NCBI RefSeq assembly: GCF_023898315.1
Contig: NC_064617.1
Span: 694,777,494-694,841,493, forward strand
Length of the DNA: 64,000 nt
From: Schistocerca nitens
Lineage: Eukaryota > Arthropoda > Insecta > Orthoptera > Acrididae
Direction: 5' to 3'
Part shown: in pieces, positions 31,183 through 41,629 of the stretch
Layout of the letters: each line of letters starts with the position of its first letter
How positions within the stretch are numbered: the stretch's first letter is position 1
Notes under the pieces: model-generated
The model's input: only the letters and a program-made list of their open reading frames with translations
What the model was told of the DNA's origin: nothing
Databases searched by the model: none
Translations under genes and position numbers: made by a program

Positions 31183-32608
31183 TACACTCCTGGAAATGGA
31201 AAAAAGAACACATTGACACCGGTGTGTCAGACCCACCATACTTGCTCCGGACACTGCGAGAGGGCTGTACAAGCAATGATCACACGCACGGCACAGCGGA
31301 CACACCAGGAACCGCGGTGTTGGCCGTCGAATGGCGCTAGCTGCGCAGCATTTGTGCACCGCCGCTGTCAGTGTCAGCCAGTTTGCCGTGGCATACGGAG
31401 CTCCATCGCAGTCTTTAACACTGGTAGCATGCCGCGACAGCGTGGACGTGAACCGTATGTGCAGTTGACGGACTTTGAGCGAGGGCGTATAGTGGGCATG
31501 CGGGAGGCCGGGTGGACGTACCGCCGAATTGCTCAACACGTGGGGCGTGAGGTCTCCACAGTACATCGATGTTGTCGCCAGTGGTCGGCGGAAGGTGCAC
31601 GTGCCCGTCGACCTGGGACCGGACCGCAGCGACGCACGGATGCACGCCAAGACCGTAGGATCCTACGCAGTGCCGTAGGGGACCGCACCGCCACTTCCCA
31701 GCAAATTAGGGACACTGTTGCTCCTGGGGTATCGGCGAGGACCATTCGCAACCGTCTCCATGAAGCTGGGCTACGGTCCCGCACACCGTTAGGCTGTCTT
31801 CCGCTCACGCCCCAACATCGTGCAGCCGGCCTCCAGTGGTGTCGCGACAGGCGTGAATGGAGGGACGAATGGAGACGTGTCGTCTTCAGCAATGAGAGTC
31901 GCTTCTGCCTTGGTGCCAATGATGGTCGTATGCGTGTTTGGCGCCGTGCTGGTGAGCGCCACAATCAGGACTGCATACGACCGAGGCACACAGGGCCAAC
32001 ACCCGGCATCATGGTGTGGGGAGCGATCTCCTACACTGGCCGTACACCACTGGTGATCGTCGAGGGGACACTGAATAGTGCACGGTACATCCAAACCGTC
32101 ATCGAACCCATTGTTCTACCATTCCTAGACCGGCAAGGGAACTTGCTGTTCCAACAGGACAATGCACGTCCGCATGTATCCCGTGCCACCCAACGTGCTC
32201 TAGAAGGTGTAAGTCAACTACCCTGGCCAGCAAGATCTGCGGATCTGTCCCCCATTGAGCATGTTTGGGACTGGATGAAGCGTCGTCTCACGCGGTCTGC
32301 ACGTCCAGCACGAACGCTGGTCCAACTGAGGCGCCAGGTGGAAATGGCATGGCAAGCCGTTCCACAGGACTACATCCAGCATCTCTACGATCGTCTCCAT
32401 GGGAGAATAGTAGCCTGCATTGCTGCGAAAGGTGGATATACACTGTACTAGTGCCGACATTGTGCATGCTCTGTTGCCTGTGTCTATGTGCCTGTGGTTC
32501 TGTCAGTGTGATCATGTGATGTATCTGACCCCAGGAATGTGTCAATAAAGTTTCCCCTTCCTGGGACAATGAATTCACGGTGTTCTTATTTCAATTTCCA
32601 GGAGTGTA
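31183..32608 (+). mobile_element. Full-length Tc1-like transposon with TA duplications
   Basis: 1,426 bp between TA dinucleotides (31181-31182 and 32609-32610). The ends are inverted: left TACACTCCTGGAAATGGAAA; right, reversed, TACACTCCTGGAAATTGAAA, with AAGAACAC continuing the match. It encodes one uninterrupted transposase. The element is GC-rich against AT-rich flanks, consistent with recent arrival. Left and right outer ends match over about 30 bases with few differences. Confidence 0.95.
31429..32451 (+). CDS. Tc1-like transposase, 340 aa, first catalytic Asp replaced by Asn
   Basis: The ATG at 31429 (MPRQRGREPYVQL) begins 340 codons without a stop. Residues 10-110 form the paired-like bipartite HTH (FERGRIVGMREAGWTYRRIA; VSTVHRCCRQW; SARTIRNRLHEAGL). 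The catalytic core follows: VVFSNESRF at about 151-159, FQQDNARPH with Asp 244 and LSPIEHVWD with Glu 277. The family has Asp at the residue that is Asn 155 here (codon AAT, 31891-31893), one base from GAT. Thirty-two residues separate Asp 244 and Glu 277, two fewer than in classical DD34E Tc1. The protein should still bind the inverted repeats but is predicted to be unable to cut. The frame is open upstream to the inverted repeat, but a start there is unlikely. Confidence 0.95.
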   Translation: MPRQRGREPYVQLTDFERGRIVGMREAGWTYRRIAQHVGREVSTVHRCCRQWSAEGARARRPGTGPQRRTDARQDRRILRSAVGDRTATSQQIRDTVAPGVSARTIRNRLHEAGLRSRTPLGCLPLTPQHRAAGLQWCRDRREWRDEWRRVVFSNESRFCLGANDGRMRVWRRAGERHNQDCIRPRHTGPTPGIMVWGAISYTGRTPLVIVEGTLNSARYIQTVIEPIVLPFLDRQGNLLFQQDNARPHVSRATQRALEGVSQLPWPARSADLSPIEHVWDWMKRRLTRSARPARTLVQLRRQVEMAWQAVPQDYIQHLYDRLHGRIVACIAAKGGYTLY

Positions 32609-32910
32609 TAAGGGCCTGATTTTTGGTCCTGAGACAATCAGTCCACGGCCAAGTTTCAGACCGGAAACCTGTGTTAGTTAGAACAGCAACAATGCTTCAA
32701 CTTAACTGTGAAATAATTGCTACACAATTAGGCTGTGTGTTAAAACAATGACGGTGTCTGCTCCATACGTACCCTTCTATTCTTCAAGAACTGTGAACTT
32801 TGTGGTTAGGTTTTTACTGCTGATGTTCAATAGTAAACTATTGTAGCAGTATGTGGAGGTTTGCCTGCAAACTATTAATGAGGCTAATGGAAAGTTAAAA
32901 AAACAGTGCA

Positions 32911-33448
32911 CTTGAGGCTGTAAGTAACTATTAGCAAGGAACTGTGTTGTAGAAATGATTAAATATCTGATCATTTTGTTTATACGGGATGCCTCTCACT
33001 TTTTATTGGCAGAACACAAGAAACTGTACTGTGTATTATTGGTGTGGTTGAGAACAGTGAAAGTAAACTACTGTGAAACGCAACTGTGCACCTGTCAGCT
33101 TACATTATTTAAAGAAGTCAGTGTTGTACTTCCGCACCCCATTTTTCAGCCAGTATCACAACACAGTATGTCGACACAGAGAACAACAAACGAAGAAATA
33201 AAGTGGGCGAACTGTCACACACCTCCTAGAGTGGAATGGATAAGTTATAATAAAAGTTCACCAACCTGCAGTCTTCTATAGTTTTGTCCCCTCTGCAGAA
33301 AACAGCACGTATGTCGTGAATATGTAATCTTGAGGCTGTAAGTAACTATTAGCAAGGAACTGTGTTGTAGAAATGATTAAATATCTGATCATTTTGTTTA
33401 TACGGGATGCCTCTCACTTTTTATTGGCAGAACACAAGAAACTGTACT
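32911..33448 (+). repeat. Perfect 120-bp direct repeat, 418 bp apart
   Basis: 32911-33030 and 33329-33448 are identical base for base (start CTTGAGGCTGTAAGTAACTA, end ACAAGAAACTGTACT). The intervening 298 bp are not repeated. Identity over the full length indicates a very recent duplication or an assembly artefact. Confidence 0.95.
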
Positions 33449-33504
33449 TTTAGAGTCACAAATCCTTTCCATTCTTCAATTACTGTAATTACAATCACAC
33501 TGTT

Positions 33505-33665
33505 CTTACGTAGACATTGCAAGTTAAGTCTTAACTGATACTGCAGCAGACAACATGTCTCTCATCTGAGGCTTCCCAACCAGTCCCCACATTTACAAAC
33601 TAGACATTGAAAATTAAGTCTTACCTGATACCGCGGTGGACAACATGTCCGTCTGCCGCGACTGC
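33505..33665 (+). repeat. Diverged tandem-like direct repeat, about 60 bp unit
   Basis: TAGACATTGCAAGTTAAGTC-TAACTGATAC...GACAACATGTC at about 33510-33560 recurs as TAGACATTGAAAATTAAGTC-TACCTGATAC...GACAACATGTC at about 33600-33650. No coding signal around it. Confidence 0.7.
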
Positions 33666-34277
33666 CGAACGAGTTCTCATCTTACTGCTGAACCTATTCA
33701 CCCACCATCCAAGTTAGGCATGATCCAAATATCATCAAAGTGCTTTGTCTGCCTTTTAGCTTTGCATTTGTTTATTATTTTGCTGGTTATTAATACTTAT
33801 GAAATAATAGCATGATAGGACACTATTGAGATGCTTTAATTTGAAATTCAAGTAGTTTATCTAATATTAATAATAGATTATTACCATTTTGGTACGCAAC
33901 AGCCAATCACCAAGAAGGACCACAATTTATGCGGTCTTTCTCATGATACCTGTACCGAACAAACCATCTGTGATCAGTACCTCACACCACATTACGTCAT
34001 CTTGCCATGGCTGCCTTCTCGACTGCTCTAAGAAGAGCTTCTTGTACCTGAATGTGATGGCTGCAAAACCATAGATATTGCTGTGGGACCCACAGTTCAT
34101 TAGCCACAAGTTACCCGCTCGCTTTCAGTTCCGAACTTCACAGAAGCCTGTTCTCTCCCCGTGCCCTGCTCTCATCGATATGTGAAAGAGGAGAAAAAGA
34201 AGATAGCCAGCCACCCCCCCCCCTCCCGCCCCACCCTCCCCCCTCTCTCGATGGCCCACCTGCGTCTGACCTCTTAT

Positions 34278-34739
34278 TTCTACTCTACATCTGCATGGAT
34301 ACTCTGCGAATCACATTTAAGTGTCTGGCAGAGGGTGCATCGAACCACCTTCACAGTTCTCTATTATTCCAATCTCGTAATGCACGTTGAAAGAGCGAAC
34401 ACCTATATCTGTCGGTGTGAGCTCTGATTTCCCTTATTTTATTATGGTGATCTTTTCTCCCTATGTAGGCCGGCGTCAGCAAAATATTTTCACATTTAGA
34501 TGAGAAAGTTGGTGACTGGAATTTTGTGAGAAGATTCCTCCGCAACGAAAAACTCCTTTGTTTTAATGCTGTCCATCCAAAATCCTGTATCATTTCAGTG
34601 ACACACACTCCCCTATTTCGTGATAATATAAAATGTGCTGCCCTTATTTGAACTTTTTTGATGTACTCCATCAATAGACCTGGTAAGGATCCCACACCAT
34701 GCAGAAGTACTCTAAAAGAGGCTGGAGAAGCATAGTGTA
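34278..34739 (-). mobile_element. Element A copy, 3' part (left half of a split copy)
   Basis: Starts with ACATCTGCATGGATACTCTG at the left and matches the 10524-10980 element-A fragment through GCATAGTGTA. The minus strand encodes the family C-terminus (YIKKVQIRAAHFILSRN ... DWNNREL). The match stops abruptly at 34739, in the middle of the element, and resumes at about 38478. Confidence 0.88.
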
Positions 34740-34933
34740 TTTATTAATTTATTTACATACAAAGTTCCGTAGGACCAAATTGAGGAGCAAATCTCCAAGG
34801 TCATGAAACATGTCAGTACATGAAATTACAACATAAAAGTAATAACAGATAAAAATAAAATGTTTATGAACCTGAAAAAAGTCAATCCACAAGTAAATGA
34901 AATCAACAATACAACAAGAATCGGCTTAATTTT

Positions 34934-36177
34934 TCAAGGAATTCCTCGACAGAATAGAAGGGGAGTACCCCTGAAGAAACTCTTCAGTTTCAATTTGAAA
35001 GCGTGTGAATTACTGCTAAGATTTTTGAATTCGAGCTGTAGCATATTGAAAAAGGATGCAGCAGTATACTGCACACCTTTCTGCACAAGAGTTAAGGAAG
35101 TCCAATCCAAATGTATTTTTTGAGAGGGTAATGTCAAAATACCCAGCCTCGTGAACAGGGGTCGACAAGATGTTTGTGAACTTACACCACTTATTGCCCA
35201 AACTGCCCATTTCTGAGCCAAAAATTTCCTTTTGGAATGGGAAGAGTTACCCCAAAATATAATACCATATGACATAAGCGAATGAAAATATGCAAAGTAG
35301 GCTAATTTTCGTGTCGAACAATCACTCACTCCAGACACCGTTGGAATAGTAAAAATGGCAGCATTAAGTCTTTGAACAAGGTCCTGAATGTGGGCGTTCA
35401 ATGACAGTTTACTATGTTTCTGAGCACCTAGAAATTTGAACTGTTCAGTTTCACTAATCATTATTGTTATTCCTTTACTACCACGCTTGTTTCATCAGCA
35501 AACAGAAATATTTTAGAGTTACCCGTAATACTAGAGGGCATATCATTTATATAAATAAGGAACAGGAGTGGCGACACTGATGCCTGGGGCACCCCCCACT
35601 TGACTGTACTCCACTCAGACCCCACATCACAGCCATAGCCATTCTCAACATTGTGAATAATGACCTTTTGCTGTCTGTTGCTAAAGTAAGAGGTTAACCA
35701 ATTGTGACCTACTCCCCACTTTCCGCAATGGTTCAACTTCTGGAGCAATATTTTGTGATCAACATGATCAAACACCTTAGTCAAATCAAAAAATATGTCT
35801 AGCATTCAAAACCTTTTATTTAACCCAACCAGTACTTCAGAGAGAAAAGAGAATATAGCATTTTCCGTTGTTAAATGACTTCTGAAGCCAAACTGTACAT
35901 TTGAAAGCAAATTGTGTGATATAAAATGATCAATTATCCGTACACACTCAGCCTCTTCAATAACTTTAGCAAACACTGATGGCATAGAAATACGTCTAAG
36001 ATTGTCTACATTATCTTTTTCTCCCTTTTTATAAAACGGATTTACTACTGAGCACTTCAATCGGCCAGGAAACTGACCATTCCTAAAGGGAAAATTACAA
36101 ATAAGGGTAAATACAGGGCTAACATGTGCAGCACAGTACTTTAATATTCTGCTAGGCACACCATCATACCGCCGCAC
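34934..36177 (-). pseudogene. Reverse transcriptase remnant of element B
   Basis: The frame 36177-35806 covers the early RT blocks (GVPSRILKYC, LKCSVVNPFYKKG, RRISMPSVFAKVIE, FGFRSHLTTENAI). 35805-35467 covers FFDLTKVFDHVDH, WGVPQASVSPLLFLIYINDM and LFADETSVV. The catalytic FADD box reads FADE, and DLTKVFD replaces the usual D-x-x-K-A-F-D. 35461-34934 covers the thumb and C-terminus, ending near 34940. One stop or frameshift separates each block, so this copy is inactive. Confidence 0.88.
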
Positions 36178-36362
36178 AGGATTAGCCGAGCGGTCTTAGG
36201 CACTGCAGTCATGGACTGTGCGGCTGGTCCCAGCGGAGGTTCGAGTCCTCCCTCAGGCATGGGTGTGTTTGTTTGTCCTTAGGATAATTAAGGTTAAGTA
36301 GTGTGTAAGCTTAGGGACTGATGACCTTAGCAGTTAAGTCCCATAAGACACACATACACACT
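36169..36362 (+). mobile_element. tRNA-derived SINE inserted in element B
   Basis: The head at 36171-36260 has box A TTAGCCGAGCGG (about 36182-36193) and box B GGTTCGAGTCC (36239-36249). The body ends GGGACTGATGACCTTAGCAG then TTAAGTCCCATAAG. An 8-base duplication CCATCATA flanks it (36161-36168 and 36363-36370), and joining the flanks restores element B. Confidence 0.88.
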
Positions 36363-36562
36363 CCATCATATCCATGAGTCCTTTGTCTTCAGTGATTTAA
36401 TTATTGACTCAATCTCCCCCTTGTCTGTATCGCAGTGAAGTATTTCAGATATCAATCTCGGAAAGGCATTTGCAAGAAAGTTATATGATTCCTGTAGAAA
36501 CTAAATTTTTATTTAATTCACCAGCAATGCTCAGAAAATGATTGTTAAATACTGTACATATA

Positions 36563-37999
36563 CAGTGTGTAAACTTTTAGATGGCAGACCTCTCCCTAGT
36601 CCTGAGTCGGTAGAAGTCAGTAAACGTCGGGAGGCTTCGGTAGGCACGCAGTTTGGACTGCTGCCAACGTTACGTAGCTGACTGTGCTGTACAAGGTAGC
36701 CATTGTCGTCTGCTTCGTTATTGTTTTACGCTGTACTGTTCTGCGTGTTTTTATTGTGCAGTTGTGCTAAACATTATCAAAATGAGTGGAGAGGCAGTTG
36801 CTGGCCCATCTCGGGAGTCGCCAACAACCCCTACCGGTAGGCCTACAGTTAGAAGGAAACCAGTATTACGTAGTGATGCTCGCAAAATTATATTACCTGT
36901 GATTGAATGCTGCAAAAGGGAAAAGGAGCAGAAAAAATTGCTTCACCCCATTTACAAATCTTCAGTGAGAGCTGCTACATACACAGGACAAAGCATGCAT
37001 AGCATTGGAAGATTCAAACAGTTTTCCAATAATCATCCTGGCGTATCACCACAAACGCCTGGCAAGAAAAGGTGAGTTTCCATTTCAGATATTTTGTTCA
37101 CGATCACTTTGAAGGAGCCCCCTATTTCGTCCGAATTACCTTATATTTCATTTTTCCTTGCTACTGTATTGCTTTGTATGGAAACATCACTGGTTACTGT
37201 ATTATTTCGAAACACATTCATATTACAGTACATTTCCAAATTCAAAAAAATACATGCAGTGCAGAAGGCATTTTCTTATGAATCTTTCTCTCTCTTTTAA
37301 CTTAGGAATGAAGTGGAGAAATCGAAGTAATGATTTCAACCAGCGTGTCATTTGCGACACGATAGCAGAATTTTATTCAGTGCGGAAGATTGTGCTGAGC
37401 CTGCGAACACTGCTTCCAGTTTTGCCCGACAAAATAGGCTGGAAGTGGAGTATTGTCCCGCTGAGAAAAGTACTTTTTTCTATGGGATTCATATGGCGTA
37501 AGGTGGAAAACGAGGAATTTGTTGTTAGAACGTCCAGACATTGTGCACTGACGATCTCGTTTCATTGATGACATGAAGAACTTCAGGGAAGCAGGCAGAG
37601 AAATATTTTATCTCGATGAATCGTGGATCGATAATAACTTAACGTTTAATAAATGTTGGCAGAGGAAGGGTGACTTACGTGAAGAGAGTGTCGTTGGTGT
37701 CACTACATGGGGGAACGCATAGTAGACAAACATACATACATTCATTTTTGTATATATAGATTTTAATGTACATGACGATTTCAGTTTCGTTTACGAACAA
37801 CATGTAAAGCGAGTTTTACTTCCAAGCCTTTAGTCTGCTTTCATGTAAGCATGACGCGCAATTTGTAGTGCCAGCACTGCAACATGTAGGCGTGCCTTGT
37901 CCCCTCCCCAACGGCTCCTCTCCCCTCTCAAGCCAATGCTTGCTTCCTCCTCTCCCCGCACTCCCCTCACAACTCAGCCGTCTTACAGTTAACACACTG
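36563..37999 (+). mobile_element. IS630/Tc1-superfamily element with TA duplications, degenerate
   Basis: TA at 36561-36562 and 38000-38001 flanks inverted ends CAGTGTGTAAACTTTTAGAT and, reversed from the right, CAGTGTGTTAACTGTAAGAC. The 1,437-bp element carries the transposase relic described separately. It ends in a C-rich stretch (about 37895-37975). Element B continues on both sides. Confidence 0.85.
36782..37719 (+). pseudogene. Spliced transposase relic (IS630/Tc1 superfamily), truncated
   Basis: Exon-like 36782-37071 starts ATGAGTGGAGAGGCAG and encodes 96 codons ending ...TPGKKR at an AG/GTGAGT donor. An acceptor TTAACTTAG ends at 37305. The second exon, in a shifted frame, reads NRSNDFNQRVICDTIAEFYS, LRTLLPVLPDKIGWKWSI and LRKVLFSMGFIWRKVEN. 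Another shift follows to DDMKNFREAGREIFYLDESW, which holds the first catalytic Asp of DDE transposases. Reading stops soon after (TTWGNA, about 37720), so the second and third catalytic motifs are missing. The presence of a splice-site pair inside a transposase gene is a family trait I cannot name with certainty. Confidence 0.65.
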
Positions 38000-38477
38000 T
38001 ATCTGATTTATCAGTAACAGAAATATTTTTGCTACAAACTGATTTTATATCATTGATCTTGTACTGCTGATCAAACACTTCCTTCACAAGTGACCATATG
38101 GTTTTAATTTTATCCTGTGAATTAGGTATTCTATTTGCATATCACATACTCTTTTCCTTTCTAATAACATTTTTAAGCACCTTCCAATACTGTTTGTAAT
38201 GGGCTACTGTATCTTGATTGTGACTACTTCTGACATTTTGATATAATTCCTGCTTTGTTATACATGATATCCTTGTCCCACTAGTCAGCCACCCGGGCTG
38301 CCCATTACTGCAAGTACCCCATGTAGAATGTTCTAATGGAAAGCAATTCTCAAAGAGCATGAGAAATGTGTTAAGGAAAGCATTATATTTATCATCTATG
38401 TTATCGGAACTATAAACATCCTGTCACTCTTGTACCTTGACAAGATTCAAAAATCTCTCTATTGTAGTTGGATTAAC

Positions 38478-39236
38478 TTCAGTCTCTTTAGTCGATCTGT
38501 TAAATTTTCTAAGTGTCTTGCCAATAAAATGTAGTCTTTGGTTAGCCCACAACATTTTCTGTGTGTTCCTTCCAATTTAAGTTGTTCGTAATTGTAATTC
38601 CTAGGTATTTAGTTGAATTTATGCCCTTAGTTTTGACTGATTTACCATGTAACCGAAGTTTAATGGATTCTTATCAGCACTTATGTAGATAACCTCAAAC
38701 TTTTCATTATTTAGAGTCAGGTGCCAATTTTTGCACCATACAGATACCTTTTCTTAACTGTTTTGCAATTTGTTTTGATCTTCTGTTGACTTTACTAGTC
38801 GATAAACAAGAGTGTCACCTGCAGACAACCCATAGATGGCTGCTCAGATTGTCTTCCAAATCGTTTATATAGATAAGGAACAGCAGAGGGCCTATAACAC
38901 TACCTTGGGGGTGACCTCTCTGACAGGAAATCACGAATCCAGTCACAAAATTGAGATGATATTCCATAAGCACCCAATTTCACTACAAGCCACTTGTGTG
39001 GTACAGTGTCGGAAGTCTTCGGGAAATCCAGAAATATGGAATCCATTTGAAATCCCCTGTCGATACCACCCAGCACTTTGTGCGAGTAAAGAGCTAGTTA
39101 TATTTCACAAGAACGATGCTTTCTATATCCGTGTTGACTGTGTGTCAATAGACCCTTTTCTTTGAGGTAATTTGCGATTTATGGCTGTCTTCTTGTCGTC
39201 GTCAGTGGTGAATGGTGATCTGGCAGCGTGATTGGC
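38478..39236 (-). mobile_element. Element A copy, RT part (right half of the split copy)
   Basis: Resumes the element-A match at TCTTTAGTCGATCTGTTAAA and runs through the thumb and FADD-box region, with an LLFLIYINDL-type signal near 38850-38890, into upstream RT sequence. Several frameshifts. Together with 34278-34739 it makes one element-A copy cut in two by element B. Confidence 0.85.
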
Positions 39237-39239
39237 TTC

Positions 39240-41570
39240 AGTTCATTTGCCCTCCATTTTAATTCCTGTTTCACGCTTTTTTAATGGAACTGTAATAGAT
39301 ACTACCATTACCCCCTGGAGTTTCATTCCCCTATTTCATTTTACTCAGCAGCTTGTCATTCTTCATGAATATGATTTTATTGATGCTCAGTCACTGACCC
39401 TTCTTCGGTTCCATCCTTTCTACCAGAACCAAGTTGACCACTTTGAGTGTTTCCGGTGGTGTTTGCATGCTTGTCAACACAGATGTTGGTATGTGGGTCT
39501 TCCTTTGTAGCACTTCGGAAGTAGTTGCCGTCTGGGTCCACTTGGGGTCTACGGTTATGGTTTGCAATCTCTATTTGCCTCCTGACGACCACCTACACCC
39601 ACTGCACTAACTGCCCTCCTTCAGCAACTCCCCCATCACTTCTTCCTCCCTGTGGATTTTAATGCCTGTCACCCTTTGTGGAGCAGTGCTTTTTCATGTG
39701 GTCAGGGCTTTACATTGACCAGTTTCTTGTGGACCACAACCTGTGCATTCTTAATGGTGGTTCCTTACTTATTTTAGTGCTGTGTGTGACACTTTCTCTG
39801 CCATTGATCTTTCGCTCACTTCCTCTTCACTTCTTCCTTCCTTACACTGGTTGTCACACGATGATCTCAGCATTAGTGACAAATTCCCACCGATTCTCTC
39901 TTTCCCTACACATCTCCCAATGGCCAGGTTATCCCAGTGGGCTTTCCATTGTACTGATTGTCCTCTTTATATCTACCAGGGTTGCCTTTATACCTTCTTT
40001 GTCAGGTTGTATTGAGGAAGAAGTTTGTGATCTCCTGGTAAGATAGTTGATGCTGCCAGCATTGTCAGTCCCTGCTCGGTAGGCCCCATTCACTGTCCAC
40101 AGTGGAGCATGGCCATTGCCATGGCCATCCTTGATTGTCATTGTGTCTTGGAACATATTAAACAGCACCTACCTTTAAACATCTTTTTGCGCGAAAGCCC
40201 TTTACTTAATCAAACGATGCAAGCTGGTGTGTTGAGAATGCTTTGTCTCCTCCCTAGGTCTTCTGTCCCTTCGTCACAGGTGTGAGTTTCATTCCGCACC
40301 TCCAGGGTTGTCAGCTGCACTCTTTTATTTTGGGTCCATCCCTTCCAGGTGGCCTTTGTACAGTTGTTGCAGAACACCTTGCGACCCATTTTGAGATGGT
40401 ATCTGCGTCTGCCTACTATCCAGCCACCTCCCTCTTCCAGAAACAGTGGGCTGAAGATTTCAACTTAAATTTTACATCATGTCAGGCGGAATCCTACGGT
40501 GAACCATTTACTGAATAGGAACTTATTCTGGTCCTCTCTTCTTCCCACGATTCAGTCCCTGGCCCTGATTCCATCCATTACCAGTTCCTGTAACACCTCA
40601 GCTCCTCCAGGTTTTTAACTGTATTTGGCTCCAACACATTTTTCCCGCTCGGTGGAGAGACAGTATTGTGCTTCCTGTCCTTAACCTTCCAAGGATCTGT
40701 TGCGCCTTGATAGTTACTGGCCCGCCAATCTGATCTATGTCCTTGCAAGTTACTTGAACGGCTCGTGTTCATTGTCTCAGTTTGGTCCTCAAATCTCGGG
40801 ACCTGTCACCTGCTTACTAGTGTAGGTTTTGGGTGGGATGGTCTCTGATGGTTCATCTGCTTTGATCAGAAACTGCAGTTTGGCAGACCTTTTTCAGGGC
40901 TGCCATCTTGTCACAGTTTTCTTCATTTTTCGTAAGGCCCACGACACAGGTTTGCACCATCACATCTTACTCAATGAGAGGGGCTTTGGGGCCAATTTCT
41001 ATTCACAAGTTTGTGTCCCATCAGTCATTCAGAATTTGTGGTTGTGACATCATTTTCAATCCTCTGCTGACCCAGGAGAATGGCATTCCACAGGACTCCA
41101 TATTAAGTGTCGTTCTTTTTCTTGTCACTATTAATGGACTGTGGCCTCTTCTGGACCGTTAGTCACACCTGCTCTGTATGTGGATGATTTCTAGCTCCCA
41201 CTCAGTAGCCTCTGCAGAATGACAGCTTCAGGATGACATCTGGCGCAGTTCCACCAGGACACTCTCGTGTGCTTTCAGGTCTCTCCCTTTAAATCAAGGG
41301 TGGTGCATTTCTGTTGCTGTACCATAGTCCATTCTTATTCAGAGCTCTACCTTGATGCACATCACCTGACTGTAGTCCCCCAGTTCCATTTATTGGGTCT
41401 TCTTTTTAGACAACTAGCTTACTTGGTTGGCCCATGTCCACCTTCTGAAAGTTTGATGTTTTTGAAAAATCGGTGTTCTTCGCTTCCTTGTCCACACCTC
41501 TCAGGGCGTGGATTGTTCAGCCCTTCTCCACCTTTATTGGACATTAGTTCTGTCTCATCTGGACTATAGT
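39240..41570 (+). pseudogene. I/Jockey-type LINE ORF2 remnant, plus orientation (copy 3)
   Basis: Broken plus-strand frames follow LINE order. An endonuclease part is near 39540-39990 (VCNLYLPPDD, VDFNACHPLWSSAFS, ILNGGS, SAIDLSLTSSSL). An upstream RT part is near 40280-40760 (FQKQWAEDFNLNF, VPGPDSIHYQFL). The RT core is near 41085-41170 (QENGIPQDSILSVVLF; the -YVDD- region is damaged). A thumb-like part is near 41380 (PQFHLLGLLF). The sequence is related to but much more decayed than copy 1, with the opposite orientation. Confidence 0.75.
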
Positions 41571-41629
41571 ATATAGTCAAGTATATGGATCATTTGACCC
41601 TTCCACACTGCTCTTCGTGGACCCAGTTC

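Larger units (their letters stand above)
34740..38477 (-). mobile_element. Element B: LINE inserted inside element A, itself interrupted twice
   Basis: Minus-strand LINE whose 3' end is at 34740 (TTTATTAATTTATTTACATA). RT pieces occur at 36177-34934, and upstream linker/endonuclease-side sequence continues at 38477-38002. It is broken by a SINE (36169-36362) and by an IS630/Tc1-type element (36563-37999); removing both restores continuity. Element A sequence lies directly on both sides. Confidence 0.82.

Noticed and set aside
31533-31964. Long frames on the minus strand opposite the Tc1 transposase
   Set aside because: Shadow frames from GC-rich coding DNA; the plus strand carries the conserved transposase motifs.
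36171-36260. Possible tRNA-Leu-like gene at 36.2 kb
   Set aside because: It is flanked by target duplications and followed by a SINE body inside a LINE, so it is not a host tRNA gene.
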